64,000 nt of DNA from Thalassotalea eurytherma (GTDB lineage Bacteria; Pseudomonadota; Gammaproteobacteria; Enterobacterales; Alteromonadaceae): positions 114,761 through 178,760 of the forward strand of contig NZ_BSSU01000012.1 of the NCBI RefSeq assembly GCF_030161415.1. The letters are read 5' to 3'. This document shows, in pieces, positions 1 through 9,003 of the stretch. Below the pieces are notes generated by a model. That model was not told where the DNA came from. It saw nothing but the letters and a program-made list of their open reading frames with translations, and did no database searches. Position 1 is the stretch's first letter. Every line of letters begins with the position of its first letter. The position numbers and the translations under genes are program-made.

Positions 1-115
1 TACTATGATCCATCAAATTGAAGTAAAGGCCCGTTCCCAACCAAATAAGCAGTTGTAAACCAACAAATAAAGAAAGCCATTTGTGTAACGTTGTATTCAA
101 CTTAAATAGTCGCAT
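1..115 (-). CDS. PepSY-type membrane protein, 3' part outside window
   Basis: Only the first 38 codons are visible; the rest lies left of base 1. The peptide opens with MRLFKLNTTLHKWLSLFVG followed by a hydrophobic stretch, the same layout as the next protein upstream (short basic N-terminus, HKWL, then a transmembrane helix). That suggests a second PepSY-associated TM protein. Its ATG overlaps the stop of the preceding gene (TGATG), so the two are probably translationally coupled as the last visible genes of the copper export operon. Family assignment rests on resemblance to its neighbour. Confidence 0.7.
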   Translation of the reverse strand, partial: MRLFKLNTTLHKWLSLFVGLQLLIWLGTGLYFNLMDHS

Positions 116-822
116 CAAATGACTCCCTTTTTATTTGGGGAAAGCACTCGATAATAAGTCAATACTGCGCCAGTAATTGCTCCCATTAAACCTAGAGTTG
201 CGACCAAGAACAAAAACCAGTTAGATACGTTTTCTCCATCATCGTAATCCATAATATGAAAACGCCACATCCAATCAAACAAGCGCCAGTAATCATGCCG
301 CTTGGCAACGAGTGCGCCTGTTTGTTGACTTATATAAAATGTTGGTGTGGCGAATTGCTCAAACGTCACTCTCCAAACGGGTAAGTGTCTTGGAGACAAT
401 TCAGCAGGCATATCAGTCACTGACTTAATCAGCCTTGTGCTGTTGATTTCATGATTCATCGCATAGTGATATTGCGCGATTTCTTTAGCTTTGATTTCAT
501 CAACAAGGGCTTGAACAGCCCCTGTTTTAGCATCAATTGCCATTTTCCCCTGTTCTCCATTAATAAAAGAATACAAAGGGTTGCCCATGCTTTGGGTAAG
601 CCTGACTTGACTAGCTTCAGGATAGTCAGCAGCAAGTTCTACAATGGAGTAATCCACATCTGCTAAATCTATTTTGGCTTGCTCACTCTTAGCCAATGTT
701 TCGCCGTGTATATAGTGAATATCCATAGTCACCATATACACACCAGTAATAGACCAAAACAGAAATTGTATTCCGACAAATGCCATAAGCCATTTGTGAT
801 ATTTTCTAACTCTGCTAAGCAT
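115..822 (-). CDS. PepSY domain-containing membrane protein
   Basis: A 235-residue inner-membrane protein with one helix near the N-terminus (residues about 12-32), a periplasmic region and a C-terminal helix (about 203-225). The HKWL opening and two-helix frame fit the PepSY-associated TM family, often found beside metal or siderophore transport genes. Its exact role is not established; it may assist the copper efflux system. The ATG has an upstream GGAG and overlaps the end of cusA by 8 bases, so it belongs to the same operon. No metal-binding cluster is visible. Confidence 0.75.
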   Translation of the reverse strand: MLSRVRKYHKWLMAFVGIQFLFWSITGVYMVTMDIHYIHGETLAKSEQAKIDLADVDYSIVELAADYPEASQVRLTQSMGNPLYSFINGEQGKMAIDAKTGAVQALVDEIKAKEIAQYHYAMNHEINSTRLIKSVTDMPAELSPRHLPVWRVTFEQFATPTFYISQQTGALVAKRHDYWRLFDWMWRFHIMDYDDGENVSNWFLFLVATLGLMGAITGAVLTYYRVLSPNKKGVI

Positions 823-3800
823 TATTCTCTAGCTCCAAGTTAGAAAGCCCTGTGTTAAAGGCATTTACTTCAGGCTTTTTAACGATTGAGTAAATCGCAG
901 GAAGCACAATAAGAGTGAGCAGCACAGCACTTGTCATTCCGCCTACCATAGGTGCAGCAATACGACTCATAACCTCTGAGCCAGTTCCCGTACCATATAA
1001 AATAGGCATTAAGCCGATAATGATTGTGGCTACCGTCATCATTACTGGGCGCACACGTAAGCCAGCACCGTGTAATAATGCATCTTGGTACGCGTCATCT
1101 GATATAAGTTCCGCTCGCTCCTCGGCTTTTTCTTTAAGCTCAGCAAGTGCTTGATTGAGGTAGACCAGCATGATCACGCCAATCTCAACCGCAACACCAG
1201 CCAACGCAATAAAGCCCACTCCGACGGCAACTGAGAAATTAAAGCCTTCCAGATACATTAACCATAAGCCACCAATCATTGCCATCGGCAGCGTAACGAT
1301 AATGATAGCCACTTCACTAAACGCTCTGAAATTTAGGTAAAGTAAAATCACAATAATGGCGAGTGTTAAAGGCAGTACATAGGTGAGCTTTTCTTTTGCT
1401 CTTTCCATATATTCGTATTGCCCAGCCCAATTAATTGAATATCCTGCTGGTAAAGTCAGGTTACTTGCTAAGTATTCCTTGGCGTTTTCAACATAAGTAC
1501 CAACATCAACGCCATCGATATCAATGAAAGTCCAACCATTGATTCTGGCGTTCTCACTCTTAATACCCGGAGGACCATTTTCCACTCGAATATCAGCAAC
1601 ATCACCTAGTGCAATGCGTTGACCATTTGGTGTTACAACGGGTAATCGTGATAGCTGCTCAGGAGAATCTCGGTAATCTTGCGGATAACGTAAGTTAACA
1701 GGGTAACGCTCTTGACCTTCTATCGTTTGAGTTACATTCATTCCGCCAATAGCAGTAGAAACCACTTGTTGGACATCTTCGATATTTAACCCAAAGCGAC
1801 TTGCCTTATCTCGTGAAATATCAACCTTGATATATCGTCCACCTGCAACTCGCTCAGAGTAAACTGACGCTGTGCCTGTCACTTCTGGCAATAGTTGTTC
1901 TATTTGTTGGCCGATTTCCTGAATTACATCAAGCTCTGGTCCGGCGACTTTTATACCCACAGGCGTTTTTATACCTGTAGCTAACATATCGATGCGGGTC
2001 TTGATTGGCATAACCCAAGCATTCGTTAAGCCCGGAAACTTAACCAACTTATCAAACTCTGCTTTTAACGACTCAGTTGTCACGCCTTCTCGCCACTGTT
2101 CTTGTGGCTTCAATTGAATAAAGGTTTCAATCATAGTTAGAGGCGCTGGGTCCGTTGCAGTTTCGGCTCGTCCTACTTTACCGAAAACATTTTCAACCTC
2201 TGGTACAGTGCGGATAAGCTTGTCCGTTTGCTGTAATAACTCTCTTGCTTTACCAATGGAAATACCGGGATAGGTAGTAGGCATATACATGAGATCGCCT
2301 TCATCCAATGGAGGAATGAATTCACTACCAATTTTATCGACAGGCCAAAAACCAACGATCGTCACTAATACTGCTGCTACTATTGTCGATTTTGGAAACT
2401 TCATGACCTGCTTTAAAACAGGCATGTAGATAGCAATCAATAATCGGTTTAACGGGTTTTTCTTTTCAGAGACGACTTTGCCTCGAATAAAGTAACCCAT
2501 CAAAACAGGCACCAATGTTATTGCCAAGCCTGCTGATGCTGCCATTGCATAGGTTTTAGTATATGCAAGAGGTGAGAACATTCTGCCTTCTTGCGCTTCC
2601 AGAATAAAAACAGGCAAGAACGAAACAGTAATTATCAGTAAGCTAAAAAATAATGCAGGTCCTACTTCACTCGCAGCCTTAGCGACAATTTGCCAGCGGT
2701 TTTCATCTGTTAGCGGTGTTTTCTCCATATGTTTATGCATATTTTCAATCATCACTATTGCACCATCAGTCATCGCACCAATCGCAATAGCGATACCGCC
2801 CAACGACATAATATTGGCATTGATGCCTTGCATATACATGATGATAAACGACACCAAGATGCCTAATGGTAGAGTAACAACTGCAACAATTGATGAACGA
2901 AGATGAAATAGGAAAGCAACACAGACAATCGCAACGACTGCAAGTTCCTCAAGCAACTTACTCCAAAGGTTATCAACAGCACGATCTATTAACTTCGATC
3001 TGTCATAAACAGGGACAATCTCTACCCCCTCTGGTAGAGAAGATTTCAGTGACTCTAGCTTTTCTTTTACACCATTTATGGTTTGTTGTGCGTTTTCACC
3101 AAAGCGCATAACGACAACACCACCAACAACTTCGCCTTCACCATTTAGCTCTGCGATACCACGGCGCATTTGTGGTCCTAAATTCACGGTAGCAACATCA
3201 CCAATACGCAACGGTGTACCTTGCTCGTTAATGCCAAGCGGAATTTTCTCTATGTCACCAACTGATTGAATATATCCCGTTGCAGTAACCATATACTCAG
3301 CTTCCGCCATTTCCACAACGGATGCGCCAGTTTCTTTATTGCCTCGTTTAAGTGCCATTTGAATATGACTTAACGGCACGTTATAAGCTCTGAGCTTGTC
3401 GGGATCGACTTGCACTTGATATTGCTTAACCATACCGCCAACGGCTGCAACTTCTGACACGCCCGGAACAGTTTGCAATTCATACTTTAAAAACCAATCT
3501 TGAATACTTCTTAATTGGCTTAAGTCATGGTTACCTGACTTATCTGTTAAAGCATAAATGTATACCCAGCCAACGCCTGTTGCATCAGGTCCTAATTGAG
3601 GCTTTGCTGAATCAGGTAAGCTTGATGCTACTTGGCTTAAGTATTCAAGCACTCTGCTTCTCGCCCAATACAAATCAGTATCATCATCAAAAATGATATA
3701 GACGTAGGAGTCACCAAAAAATGAGTAACCACGAACAGTTTGCGCTCCCGGTACAGACAACATGGCTGTAGTAAGAGGGAAAGTCACTTGATCTTGCACA

Positions 3801-3979
3801 ACCTGTGGCGCTTGTCCCGGATAGCTTGTCTTAATAATGACCTGTACGTCTGAAAGGTCTGGAATTGCATCTACGGGCGTTTTTTGTAAAGAATACAAAC
3901 CGCCAAAAGCAATAATTAAGGTAACCAGCAACACAAAGAAACGATTGCCGATTGACCATCTAATAATTGATTCAATCAT
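815..3979 (-). CDS. cusA: CusA-type copper/silver RND efflux pump
   Basis: Inner-membrane proton-driven heavy-metal pump of the HME-RND family, 1054 residues, the usual length. It starts IESIIRWSIGNRFFVLL, has the PVDAIPDLSDVQV loop and a paired set of transmembrane helices in each half. Methionines in GDLMYMP and TRIDMLATGIK correspond to positions where CusA uses methionines to pass Cu(I)/Ag(I), which favours CusA over a Zn/Co pump (CzcA). The start chosen is the ATG at 3979, seven bases after GGGAG; a GTG lies one codon earlier. It lies 15 bases after cusB and overlaps the PepSY gene downstream. Confidence 0.93.
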   Translation of the reverse strand: MIESIIRWSIGNRFFVLLVTLIIAFGGLYSLQKTPVDAIPDLSDVQVIIKTSYPGQAPQVVQDQVTFPLTTAMLSVPGAQTVRGYSFFGDSYVYIIFDDDTDLYWARSRVLEYLSQVASSLPDSAKPQLGPDATGVGWVYIYALTDKSGNHDLSQLRSIQDWFLKYELQTVPGVSEVAAVGGMVKQYQVQVDPDKLRAYNVPLSHIQMALKRGNKETGASVVEMAEAEYMVTATGYIQSVGDIEKIPLGINEQGTPLRIGDVATVNLGPQMRRGIAELNGEGEVVGGVVVMRFGENAQQTINGVKEKLESLKSSLPEGVEIVPVYDRSKLIDRAVDNLWSKLLEELAVVAIVCVAFLFHLRSSIVAVVTLPLGILVSFIIMYMQGINANIMSLGGIAIAIGAMTDGAIVMIENMHKHMEKTPLTDENRWQIVAKAASEVGPALFFSLLIITVSFLPVFILEAQEGRMFSPLAYTKTYAMAASAGLAITLVPVLMGYFIRGKVVSEKKNPLNRLLIAIYMPVLKQVMKFPKSTIVAAVLVTIVGFWPVDKIGSEFIPPLDEGDLMYMPTTYPGISIGKARELLQQTDKLIRTVPEVENVFGKVGRAETATDPAPLTMIETFIQLKPQEQWREGVTTESLKAEFDKLVKFPGLTNAWVMPIKTRIDMLATGIKTPVGIKVAGPELDVIQEIGQQIEQLLPEVTGTASVYSERVAGGRYIKVDISRDKASRFGLNIEDVQQVVSTAIGGMNVTQTIEGQERYPVNLRYPQDYRDSPEQLSRLPVVTPNGQRIALGDVADIRVENGPPGIKSENARINGWTFIDIDGVDVGTYVENAKEYLASNLTLPAGYSINWAGQYEYMERAKEKLTYVLPLTLAIIVILLYLNFRAFSEVAIIIVTLPMAMIGGLWLMYLEGFNFSVAVGVGFIALAGVAVEIGVIMLVYLNQALAELKEKAEERAELISDDAYQDALLHGAGLRVRPVMMTVATIIIGLMPILYGTGTGSEVMSRIAAPMVGGMTSAVLLTLIVLPAIYSIVKKPEVNAFNTGLSNLELENNA

Positions 3980-3994
3980 CACTTATCTCCCAAC

Positions 3995-5752
3995 TTAATG
4001 ATTCGAATGGTCAACAGCACTTTTTTGTTCATGCTCGTGTTGATCATCAGATTCAAGGGAAATTTCAGTTATCACTAAGTCATCTCTTACCTCAAAGGTG
4101 AAAGTGACATTATCACCAACATTGAAATCAGCCATTTCTATATTGTCCGCGACGATAAAATCCATCGTCGCAGAAGGTCTATCCCATTTCTCTATTGGGC
4201 CTCTGCTAATATTTAGAATCCGTGTATCAATATCAATCGCATTGATCAAACCTGATACGGTTGCTGATGATACTTCAGGCTCACTCATGATATGAATTCC
4301 AGTAACTTCATATCCACCGTCTTCGGTTTTGCTCACTTCAAAGTGCAAAGATTGACCAGACTTCAGTGAATCAATATCTACCTTTTCACCCACATCGAAG
4401 TCCATTGTCATTTCAGGCCAACCCCAAGCCTCAGCAGGGCCATGAGTAATATTAACCATACGATGCCCCGCCATGACGCTGTTGATTTCGCCTTCCATCC
4501 AAACAGAGTTAGGCACTTGGTCATGAGTCATTCGTTTAAAATCAGAGTTTTTACTTGATTCAGAATCAATCAAGAATTGAGCAGATGTCACCACAACATC
4601 ATCTTCATTAAGACCCTCTAAGATTTCGATACTATCGATATCAACCCGGCCAATTGTCACTTCGATAGACTTAAATTGCCCATCCCCCAAGGCAAGTACA
4701 ACTCTGTCTTGTTTACCAGTGCGAATGACGGCTTCTTTAGGTACGAGTATGGTGCTATCAGCTTGATTAGCGTGAATAGATACTTGTGCAAACATGTTTG
4801 GTTTTAATTGATAGTCTGGGTTATCAAACTTCAGCCTCACTCTGAGAGTACGCGTTTTACTGTTTAATGTTGGATAGACATAATCAACAACACCAGCCCA
4901 GTCTTCACCCGGTAAGTAATCCAGTGTCATTGAAACTGGCAGACCTTCTTTAATCAGGGCGGCATCCCGTTCAAAAACCTCAGCTTCAACCCAAACTTGA
5001 TCTAACTGACCAATGCTTAGAAGAGTATTCCCCGGTTTGACGTAGAAGCCTTCTCTAACTTTCAGGCCATCAACAACACCCGCCTGAGGGGAGTAAAAGG
5101 TGATGGTTTGCTGTACCTTTCTTGTTTTTTCTAGCTTTTGAATAAAGTCTGCTGAAAGCTGCAACGCTTTCAGACGATCTTTAGCTGCTGAAATTAAAGA
5201 ACTGTTATTGCGTTTTAACGCTATTAACAGTTCTTCTTGCGCGTTAACTAACTGAGGAGAATATAGCGTGTAAAGAGGTTGCCCTTTTTCTACAGGGTTA
5301 CCTGCTGCTTTAATGTAAAGCTTTTCAATCCAACCATCAACACGTGGGTGGATATGAATTAGCTTATCTTCATCATATTGAACGTAACCTACCGTTGAGA
5401 TTTCAGTATGCATATTTTTTAGTTCAACAGGTGAGGTGCGAACCCCAAGGTTATTCACGACATGAGGCGCAATTTTTACTGCTCCGGGGCCAAAGTCATC
5501 ACCAGATGATTCTTCCTCATACACAGGAATTAAATCCATCCCCATAGGCGACTTACCGGGCTTGTCCCGGCGGTAATTAGAGTCCATCGGTGCTACCCAA
5601 TACAGCGGCTTTTTCTCTGCTGATACAGCTTCATCAGTATTACTGTTTGAACCTGTACCTTGATATAAGCTCAATGCTCCTGCACCTAGTGCTGCCCCAA
5701 TAATGACGGCAACTATTAGTTTCAAATTTGGTGTTTTAGAATTCGTTGACAT
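3995..5752 (-). CDS. cusB: CusB periplasmic adaptor with two C-terminal CusF-like domains
   Basis: Membrane fusion protein linking the CusA pump to the outer-membrane channel, 585 residues against about 400 for plain CusB. Order: N-terminal membrane anchor (about 10-30); a short metal-binding segment ending KSPMGMDLIPVYEEE (about 48-78); barrel-sandwich and beta-barrel adaptor domains (about 90-400); then two CusF-like OB domains (about 415-495 and 500-570) and a His-rich tail. The first CusF domain keeps the ligand set (NITHGP, WPEMTM). The second reads NISRGP and RPSATM, so His, Trp and one Met are lost and one Met remains. It overlaps cusC by one base (TAATG), with GGAG before the start. 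Confidence 0.92.
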   Translation of the reverse strand: MSTNSKTPNLKLIVAVIIGAALGAGALSLYQGTGSNSNTDEAVSAEKKPLYWVAPMDSNYRRDKPGKSPMGMDLIPVYEEESSGDDFGPGAVKIAPHVVNNLGVRTSPVELKNMHTEISTVGYVQYDEDKLIHIHPRVDGWIEKLYIKAAGNPVEKGQPLYTLYSPQLVNAQEELLIALKRNNSSLISAAKDRLKALQLSADFIQKLEKTRKVQQTITFYSPQAGVVDGLKVREGFYVKPGNTLLSIGQLDQVWVEAEVFERDAALIKEGLPVSMTLDYLPGEDWAGVVDYVYPTLNSKTRTLRVRLKFDNPDYQLKPNMFAQVSIHANQADSTILVPKEAVIRTGKQDRVVLALGDGQFKSIEVTIGRVDIDSIEILEGLNEDDVVVTSAQFLIDSESSKNSDFKRMTHDQVPNSVWMEGEINSVMAGHRMVNITHGPAEAWGWPEMTMDFDVGEKVDIDSLKSGQSLHFEVSKTEDGGYEVTGIHIMSEPEVSSATVSGLINAIDIDTRILNISRGPIEKWDRPSATMDFIVADNIEMADFNVGDNVTFTFEVRDDLVITEISLESDDQHEHEQKSAVDHSNH

Positions 5753-7179
5753 TATTTTTCTCCAAATTGCTGATTGGATAAGTGCTGATTAGTTTTGTGC
5801 GAAGTGTGCATAGGCTTATGTTCAGCATTTGATTTAGATTGAGAATGCGCAAAGAAATAGTTGATGCGAGCTACTGTTTTAAGTGCGTCAACGTCAATTC
5901 TTAAGGCTGATATTCTGGCGTTTAATTCTGCGATTCTTGCACGAACAACTTCGGCAAAATCACCATCATCGTTTGTGTAGGCCGTCAATGACGCTTCCGC
6001 TTGGTCATGAGTTTGTTTAAGGAGTTGTTCTTGATAGATAGATTGTCTATCAGATAAACGTTTAAGCTGCCTAAGCTCCTTTTCCACCGCACTGATCATT
6101 TGCTTTGTCAGCAATAGTTTCTCGGTTTTAACAGCCTCTGAATCTGCAATAGAAGCGGCAACTTGCTTATCTTGTCTGTTCTCGGTAAACAACGGTAAAT
6201 CAAACGTTACCCCAACAGAAAATAAATCAGCTCGGCTATCACCAGAAGGCATATTGTCACGATAGGCATAGCTCGCATTAACACCCCATTGCGGCTCATA
6301 TTGCTGTTTAGCTAACTCAACTCCTTTTTCTGAAGCTTTGCGTTTTACATCAATTGCAAGTATGGCTGGATGATTAGCAAGTGCCTGAGCCAATAGATTT
6401 CTTGAGTAATTAGATGCTTTTAGGACTGTTGGATTAATCAATCGAATCAAAGGCAATTCTTTTGAGACGCTAAACTCTAGTGGTTGCGCATCAAAGTTGA
6501 ATGATTCATTCAATCGGTCAGCATCGTAAATATGAAGCCACTCATTAAGGCGAGCGATTGTCGTTTCTAGTTTCTGCTTTTGCGAAGTTAATCTGTCATC
6601 TAACTGTACGATTTCCAATTGAGCACGAATAACATCTTGCTGTCTGGTTTTACCAACAACGTTTGAGTAGCTAGCTTTAGCCACTTCCGCCATCTGCTCA
6701 AAAAGCGCCCAATCTGCTTCAATCAATTTAATGGTTTGTTGGGCTAAGTACGCATCTAACCAAAGCTGTGACACTTGGCTTTTCAACTTCGCTTTACGAT
6801 CCTCACGTAGCAATGGAAATTTCGTGGACTCAATTTTTAACTGGTCTTGTTTGATCTCTAGGCTATCTCCTCTCGGAAACATTTGAGAGACACCAACCTT
6901 TAGCTGAGTCATTCCTTCCTGATCTAAATCCCAAGTATCTGTTGGTAAATTCATTATCCCTAGTGATACTTTCGGATCAGGCAAAGTACCTGAAGCGATA
7001 CTTCTATTCTCAACCGCACTTTGTTTCAATCGACTACCATGAAGCCAAGGATCATTTTGCTGGGCTAAGGTGATGGCTTGTTCAAGCGACACTACTTTTT
7101 CAGCTTGAGCAGAGAATACTGACAAGCTGAGCATTAGCGCAGTTGAAAGTGAAGTAAGGTTTGCAGTGTTCAATTTCAT
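5752..7179 (-). CDS. cusC: CusC-like TolC-family outer-membrane efflux protein
   Basis: Outer-membrane channel of the copper efflux complex, 475 residues. It has a cleavable signal peptide ending near SVFSAQA and then the two alpha-helical repeats typical of TolC/CzcC proteins (VSLEQAITLAQQNDPWL; LAQALANHPAILAIDVKRKASEKG). The C-terminal 30 residues are rich in His and Asn (HKPMHTSHKTNQHL), unusual for a channel and possibly a periplasmic metal-binding tail. The start follows GAGGAGC and overlaps the stop of the DUF411 gene by one base. CzcC-like is the alternative name; copper is inferred from CusA/CusF motifs nearby. Confidence 0.88.
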   Translation of the reverse strand: MKLNTANLTSLSTALMLSLSVFSAQAEKVVSLEQAITLAQQNDPWLHGSRLKQSAVENRSIASGTLPDPKVSLGIMNLPTDTWDLDQEGMTQLKVGVSQMFPRGDSLEIKQDQLKIESTKFPLLREDRKAKLKSQVSQLWLDAYLAQQTIKLIEADWALFEQMAEVAKASYSNVVGKTRQQDVIRAQLEIVQLDDRLTSQKQKLETTIARLNEWLHIYDADRLNESFNFDAQPLEFSVSKELPLIRLINPTVLKASNYSRNLLAQALANHPAILAIDVKRKASEKGVELAKQQYEPQWGVNASYAYRDNMPSGDSRADLFSVGVTFDLPLFTENRQDKQVAASIADSEAVKTEKLLLTKQMISAVEKELRQLKRLSDRQSIYQEQLLKQTHDQAEASLTAYTNDDGDFAEVVRARIAELNARISALRIDVDALKTVARINYFFAHSQSKSNAEHKPMHTSHKTNQHLSNQQFGEK

Positions 7180-7676
7180 TAGAATTGCTCCTCGTAGCTC
7201 TTAACTTTTGCATAGACTTTGCTCGTTCCATCTTTAAATAGAATTAACACGTTGTATGGCATAAAGCGGTCACCGACTTCCATACCGGGAGAGCCAACTG
7301 GCATTGCTGGAACTGAAAGCCCAATCGCATTGGGATGTTCTTCTGATAAGAACTGCTGAATAAATTTAGCGGGTACATGACCTTCAAAGGCAAATCCATT
7401 TCTACTCACTGCCGTGTGACAGGAGCGGTAATTAGGCTTAATACCATACTTAGTTTTGATATTGCCGATGTTTCGGAAATCTTTGGAATGCGCAACGATC
7501 CCTTCGTCTTCAATATGAGTTATCCATTTTTTACAACACCCACAAGTAGGGGTTTTATAAACGATTAACTCTAAAGGTGTTACGTCGTGATTGTCTGTAT
7601 GGTTATGTTCATTAGCGTTTGCAAACGCAGGTGAAAGCAGCATTACTACTGCTATTTTTAAATACTTATTGATCAT
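7179..7676 (-). CDS. DUF411 copper-binding periplasmic protein
   Basis: A 165-residue secreted protein with a signal peptide (cleavage near AFANA) and the DUF411 hallmark TPTCGCCKKW at about residues 42-51, followed by two further conserved segments (YRSCHTAV, VPAMPVGSPGMEVG). DUF411 proteins are small periplasmic proteins found with copper-resistance genes; a thioredoxin-like fold and metal delivery have been proposed, but the mechanism is not settled. GGGGG lies just upstream of the ATG. It is translationally coupled to cusC. Confidence 0.9.
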   Translation of the reverse strand: MINKYLKIAVVMLLSPAFANANEHNHTDNHDVTPLELIVYKTPTCGCCKKWITHIEDEGIVAHSKDFRNIGNIKTKYGIKPNYRSCHTAVSRNGFAFEGHVPAKFIQQFLSEEHPNAIGLSVPAMPVGSPGMEVGDRFMPYNVLILFKDGTSKVYAKVKSYEEQF

Positions 7677-7783
7677 TTTTGCCCCCAGACATCGCTGGAA
7701 AATATCTATAGCGCTACTACGCTATGTTGACTAACAGAAAAATTTATTACATGTGCGCGAAATTTGGGCGCACTAATCCTGTA

Positions 7784-8164
7784 TTAGGCAAAAATCGGTG
7801 GACGATAAAGGGAAGTGGAAATTGAATGAGGTTGTTTAGATTGCAGAGCAGCTACAGATTCACTCAATATTTGAATATCTGTCGAATCAATACTGGAACT
7901 TAGTACTGTAGTAGATGAACAAGCATTTGCCGGACAAACACATTCAACATCACAACAATCTTCTGACTGACCATTACTGCTTTTATTCATATCACCATGA
8001 TTCATTCCTTCATGATGACTCATCTTGGAATGATCCATGTTCATATGTGACTCGTGAGAGCCTGAAGACATTTCGCAAGACATAGCAGAATACGCAAATG
8101 CTTGCCCTACAAAGGCAATCAGCATAAGCGCTATTACTAAGACTTTTGAAAATGCTTTAGACAT
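7784..8164 (-). CDS. Secreted His/Met/Cys-rich putative copper-binding peptide
   Basis: A 126-residue protein with a signal peptide (residues 1-24) followed by a metal-ligand-dense segment (MNMDHSKMSHHEGMNHGDM), a Cys cluster (DCCDVECVCPANAC) and the C-terminal motif YRPPIF. It resembles small copper-responsive leader proteins seen ahead of cop/cus operons, but no named family could be assigned. It is first in the copper operon, 107 bases before the DUF411 gene. That gap holds a short hairpin (GTGCGC/GCGCAC, 7752-7771) that could moderate transcription into the efflux genes. Metal binding is inferred from composition only. Confidence 0.75.
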   Translation of the reverse strand: MSKAFSKVLVIALMLIAFVGQAFAYSAMSCEMSSGSHESHMNMDHSKMSHHEGMNHGDMNKSSNGQSEDCCDVECVCPANACSSTTVLSSSIDSTDIQILSESVAALQSKQPHSISTSLYRPPIFA

Positions 8165-8218
8165 AAAATTCTCTTACAAGTACACAAATCCAATACTAAT
8201 GTAAATTTTCGACTAAGT

Positions 8219-8267
8219 AAATTGATGCTGTGTAAACATATTATGAGTATTTGACTATCATCAATTT
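8219..8267. promoter_or_regulatory. Spaced inverted repeat upstream of the copper operon
   Basis: AAATTGATG (8219-8227) and CATCAATTT (8259-8267) form 9-base perfect arms 31 bases apart, 55-103 bases upstream of the first gene of the copper operon. It may be an operator or part of the promoter region. No CueR-type or CopR-type box is recognisable, so the regulator is unknown. Confidence 0.3.
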
Positions 8268-8323
8268 TTTCAAAGGGGTGAGTGACACATAATAATCTCG
8301 TTAGTCTTCTTAATATTCGTTAT

Positions 8324-8671
8324 TTAATGACTTTTATTTTGAGACTTAAGTTGCTCTCTCATTTCTAAAACTCGATCTGCCGAATAAGCTCCTACTCTCA
8401 TAACAACTAGTTCAACAAACGAAATATCAATTAACTTATGGTCAGCATCAATCACATAATAACTCCCATTATGTGTGATGATTTCTAATTTATCTTCGAC
8501 ATCAGATTTGCTAACAATCTTTGAAGTCACGATTTGCTCAAATGGCCTAAACCTGAATGTTTCATTGTCAATAACAACTCCTGATAAAAACTCGCCGAGA
8601 AATTGTTTTTCAAATTCTTTATAGTCGTAGACAGATACTATGCAGGCATCTTTCAAATGGGTTTTATCCAT
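8324..8671 (-). CDS. Hypothetical protein, paralogue of the next gene upstream
   Basis: A 115-residue soluble protein of unknown function. GGGAG sits at good spacing before the ATG. Its C-terminal half matches the 105-residue product of the neighbouring gene (8686-9003): YYVIDADHKLIDISFVE against FYILDTEPKQFDVNIFE, then YSADRVLEMREQL against YSPEELLELREIL. The two are therefore tandem paralogues, probably from a duplication. It is last in a three-gene unit, 14 bases after its paralogue. There is no signal peptide or membrane segment. Confidence 0.75.
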   Translation of the reverse strand: MDKTHLKDACIVSVYDYKEFEKQFLGEFLSGVVIDNETFRFRPFEQIVTSKIVSKSDVEDKLEIITHNGSYYVIDADHKLIDISFVELVVMRVGAYSADRVLEMREQLKSQNKSH

Positions 8672-8685
8672 TTATTAACTCCCAA

Positions 8686-9003
8686 TTAATAGCCAGTTGG
8701 GAGAATTTCCCGAAGTTCTAAAAGTTCCTCAGGAGAGTACATACACTCATGCATTAAATTGAACTCAAATATATTTACATCAAACTGTTTGGGTTCTGTA
8801 TCTAATATATAAAAATCAGCGCCAAAAGTTCGGTACTCAAGACCATTAACTTCCATAATTTTTGTGGTGAACAAAGCCTCACCTTTTTTACCGCTTTCAT
8901 TATCCTCAGAAAAAATAGCGTAAAGCACCTGTTCAACCTTATCTTCTAAGTCAGATTTAATTGAAATGAGTGTTGCTTTGGTTAGTTTTACTCTTGGTCT
9001 CAT
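8686..9003 (-). CDS. Hypothetical protein, tandem paralogue
   Basis: A 105-residue acidic soluble protein of unknown function. Its ATG overlaps the stop of the 345-residue gene upstream by four bases (ATGA), so it is very likely co-translated with it. A beta-rich middle (TKIMEVNGLEYRTFGADFYILD) leads to a short C-terminal helix with YSPEELLELREIL. Both features recur in the product of 8324-8671. No catalytic motif is visible. Co-translation suggests it works with the larger protein, perhaps as a partner or immunity-like subunit, but that is a guess from layout only. Confidence 0.75.
   Translation of the reverse strand: MRPRVKLTKATLISIKSDLEDKVEQVLYAIFSEDNESGKKGEALFTTKIMEVNGLEYRTFGADFYILDTEPKQFDVNIFEFNLMHECMYSPEELLELREILPTGY

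Noticed and set aside
7677..7783. CueR-type operator before the copper genes
   Set aside because: No CCTTCC...GGAAGG-like dyad was seen here or at 8165-8323.
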